NCBI GenBank assembly: GCA_012841485.1
Contig: DUUU01000135.1
Span: 1-5,073 of the forward strand
Reading direction: 5' to 3'
Source: Armatimonadota bacterium
Lineage (GTDB): Bacteria; Armatimonadota; JAAZEB01
DNA: 5,073 bases
The position numbers were made by a program, and so were the translations under genes. The notes under the pieces were generated by a model. It had not been told where the DNA came from. It ran no database searches and was given only the letters and a program-made list of their open reading frames with translations. Shown here one piece after another: positions 4,870 to 5,073 of the stretch (the stretch's first letter is position 1; every line of letters begins with the position of its first letter).

Positions 4870-5073
4870 CGCGTTCCGCTCCTCTTGCCGGTCGGTAGAA
4901 GACCTTGATGCCCGACGGCGTGATCCGCATGCGGTGCTCGCCCATGACGTGGTTGGCACCCCGCGCCTTGAAGACCTCAATGCCACGCTTGCGCCGCAGG
5001 CCATCGCGCGTGCTGCGCAGCAGGACCACCGCATCGACCAACGACTCTTCCACGCCGTAGCTGCTGATACGCG
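4859..5073 (-). CDS. KaiC/RecA-family ATPase, C-terminal fragment (5' end beyond the window)
   Basis: Only the last 70 or so codons are present, ending at the TAG 4861-4859. Reading from the right edge, the frame gives RISSYGVEESLVDAVVLLR, then RRKRGIEVFKARGANHVMGEH, then RMRITPSGIKVFYRP. This is the typical end of a KaiC/RAD55-type domain: YGVEE with a following hydrophobic strand, a basic strand leading to K-x-R-G-x-x-H, and a final ITPSGI strand. The GTG at 5053 is internal, because the YGVEE motif spans it. The ATPase motifs would lie outside the window, so the number of domains cannot be told. The gene overlaps the next KaiC-like gene by 11 bases, which implies co-translation and perhaps a heteromeric complex. 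Confidence 0.8.
   Translation of the reverse strand, partial: RISSYGVEESLVDAVVLLRSTRDGLRRKRGIEVFKARGANHVMGEHRMRITPSGIKVFYRPARGAERDDA

Noticed and set aside
4870..5034. N-terminal extension of the KaiC-like ATPase by 55 codons
   Set aside because: It would overlap most of the visible upstream KaiC-type gene in another frame, is low-complexity Arg/Ser/Ala, and the ATG pair at 4869/4866 has its own ribosome binding site.
1..5073. CRISPR array, tRNA, rRNA, insertion sequence or phage attachment site
   Set aside because: No regularly spaced repeats, tRNA-like cloverleaf, transposase motifs or terminal repeats were seen. Nearly all of the window is accounted for by the seven protein genes.

Overview
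This GC-rich window (roughly two thirds G+C by eye) is densely coding. It carries one gene on the + strand and six on the - strand, two of them cut by the window edges. The gene content points to a bacterium: RsbW-type and RsbU-type partner-switching parts, a STAS antagonist and a Gfo/Idh/MocA oxidoreductase. Several neighbours, namely KaiC-like ATPases, a V4R domain and a LIG1-type ATP-dependent DNA ligase, are families shared with archaea. That mixture fits deep-branching lineages such as Chloroflexota or Armatimonadota. The phylum is a guess and nothing in the window fixes it.

Layout from left to right. Positions 3-1055 (+) hold the C-terminal two thirds of an ATP-dependent DNA ligase whose N-terminus lies left of the window. 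It converges, with only 2 bases between stop codons, on a complete Gfo/Idh/MocA-family oxidoreductase (1058-2251, -). A 147-base gap (2252-2398) separates that gene from a five-gene leftward signalling cluster. In transcription order the cluster is: the 3' end of a KaiC/RecA-family ATPase (5073-4859); a second, single-domain KaiC-like ATPase (4869-4108); a STAS anti-anti-sigma-type protein (4002-3631); an RsbW-like GHKL kinase (3634-3152); and an RsbU_N-V4R fusion protein (3142-2399).

The two ATPase genes overlap by 11 bases. The STAS and kinase genes overlap by 4 bases (ATGA), and the kinase stop codon sits inside the ribosome binding site of the fusion gene. A 105-base gap with a perfect 7-bp hairpin divides the ATPase pair from the three-gene switch. 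The most interesting feature is the last gene. It joins the RsbU N-terminal docking domain, which in Bacillus subtilis binds a GHKL switch protein and activates a PP2C phosphatase, to a V4R small-molecule-sensing domain, and has no phosphatase domain. A reasonable model is that a ligand or metal state sensed by V4R acts on the RsbW-like kinase and so on the STAS protein. The KaiC-like ATPases may act as a further input or as the output. No sigma factor and no PP2C phosphatase lie in the window, so the output is unknown. The ligase and the oxidoreductase look like unrelated neighbours.
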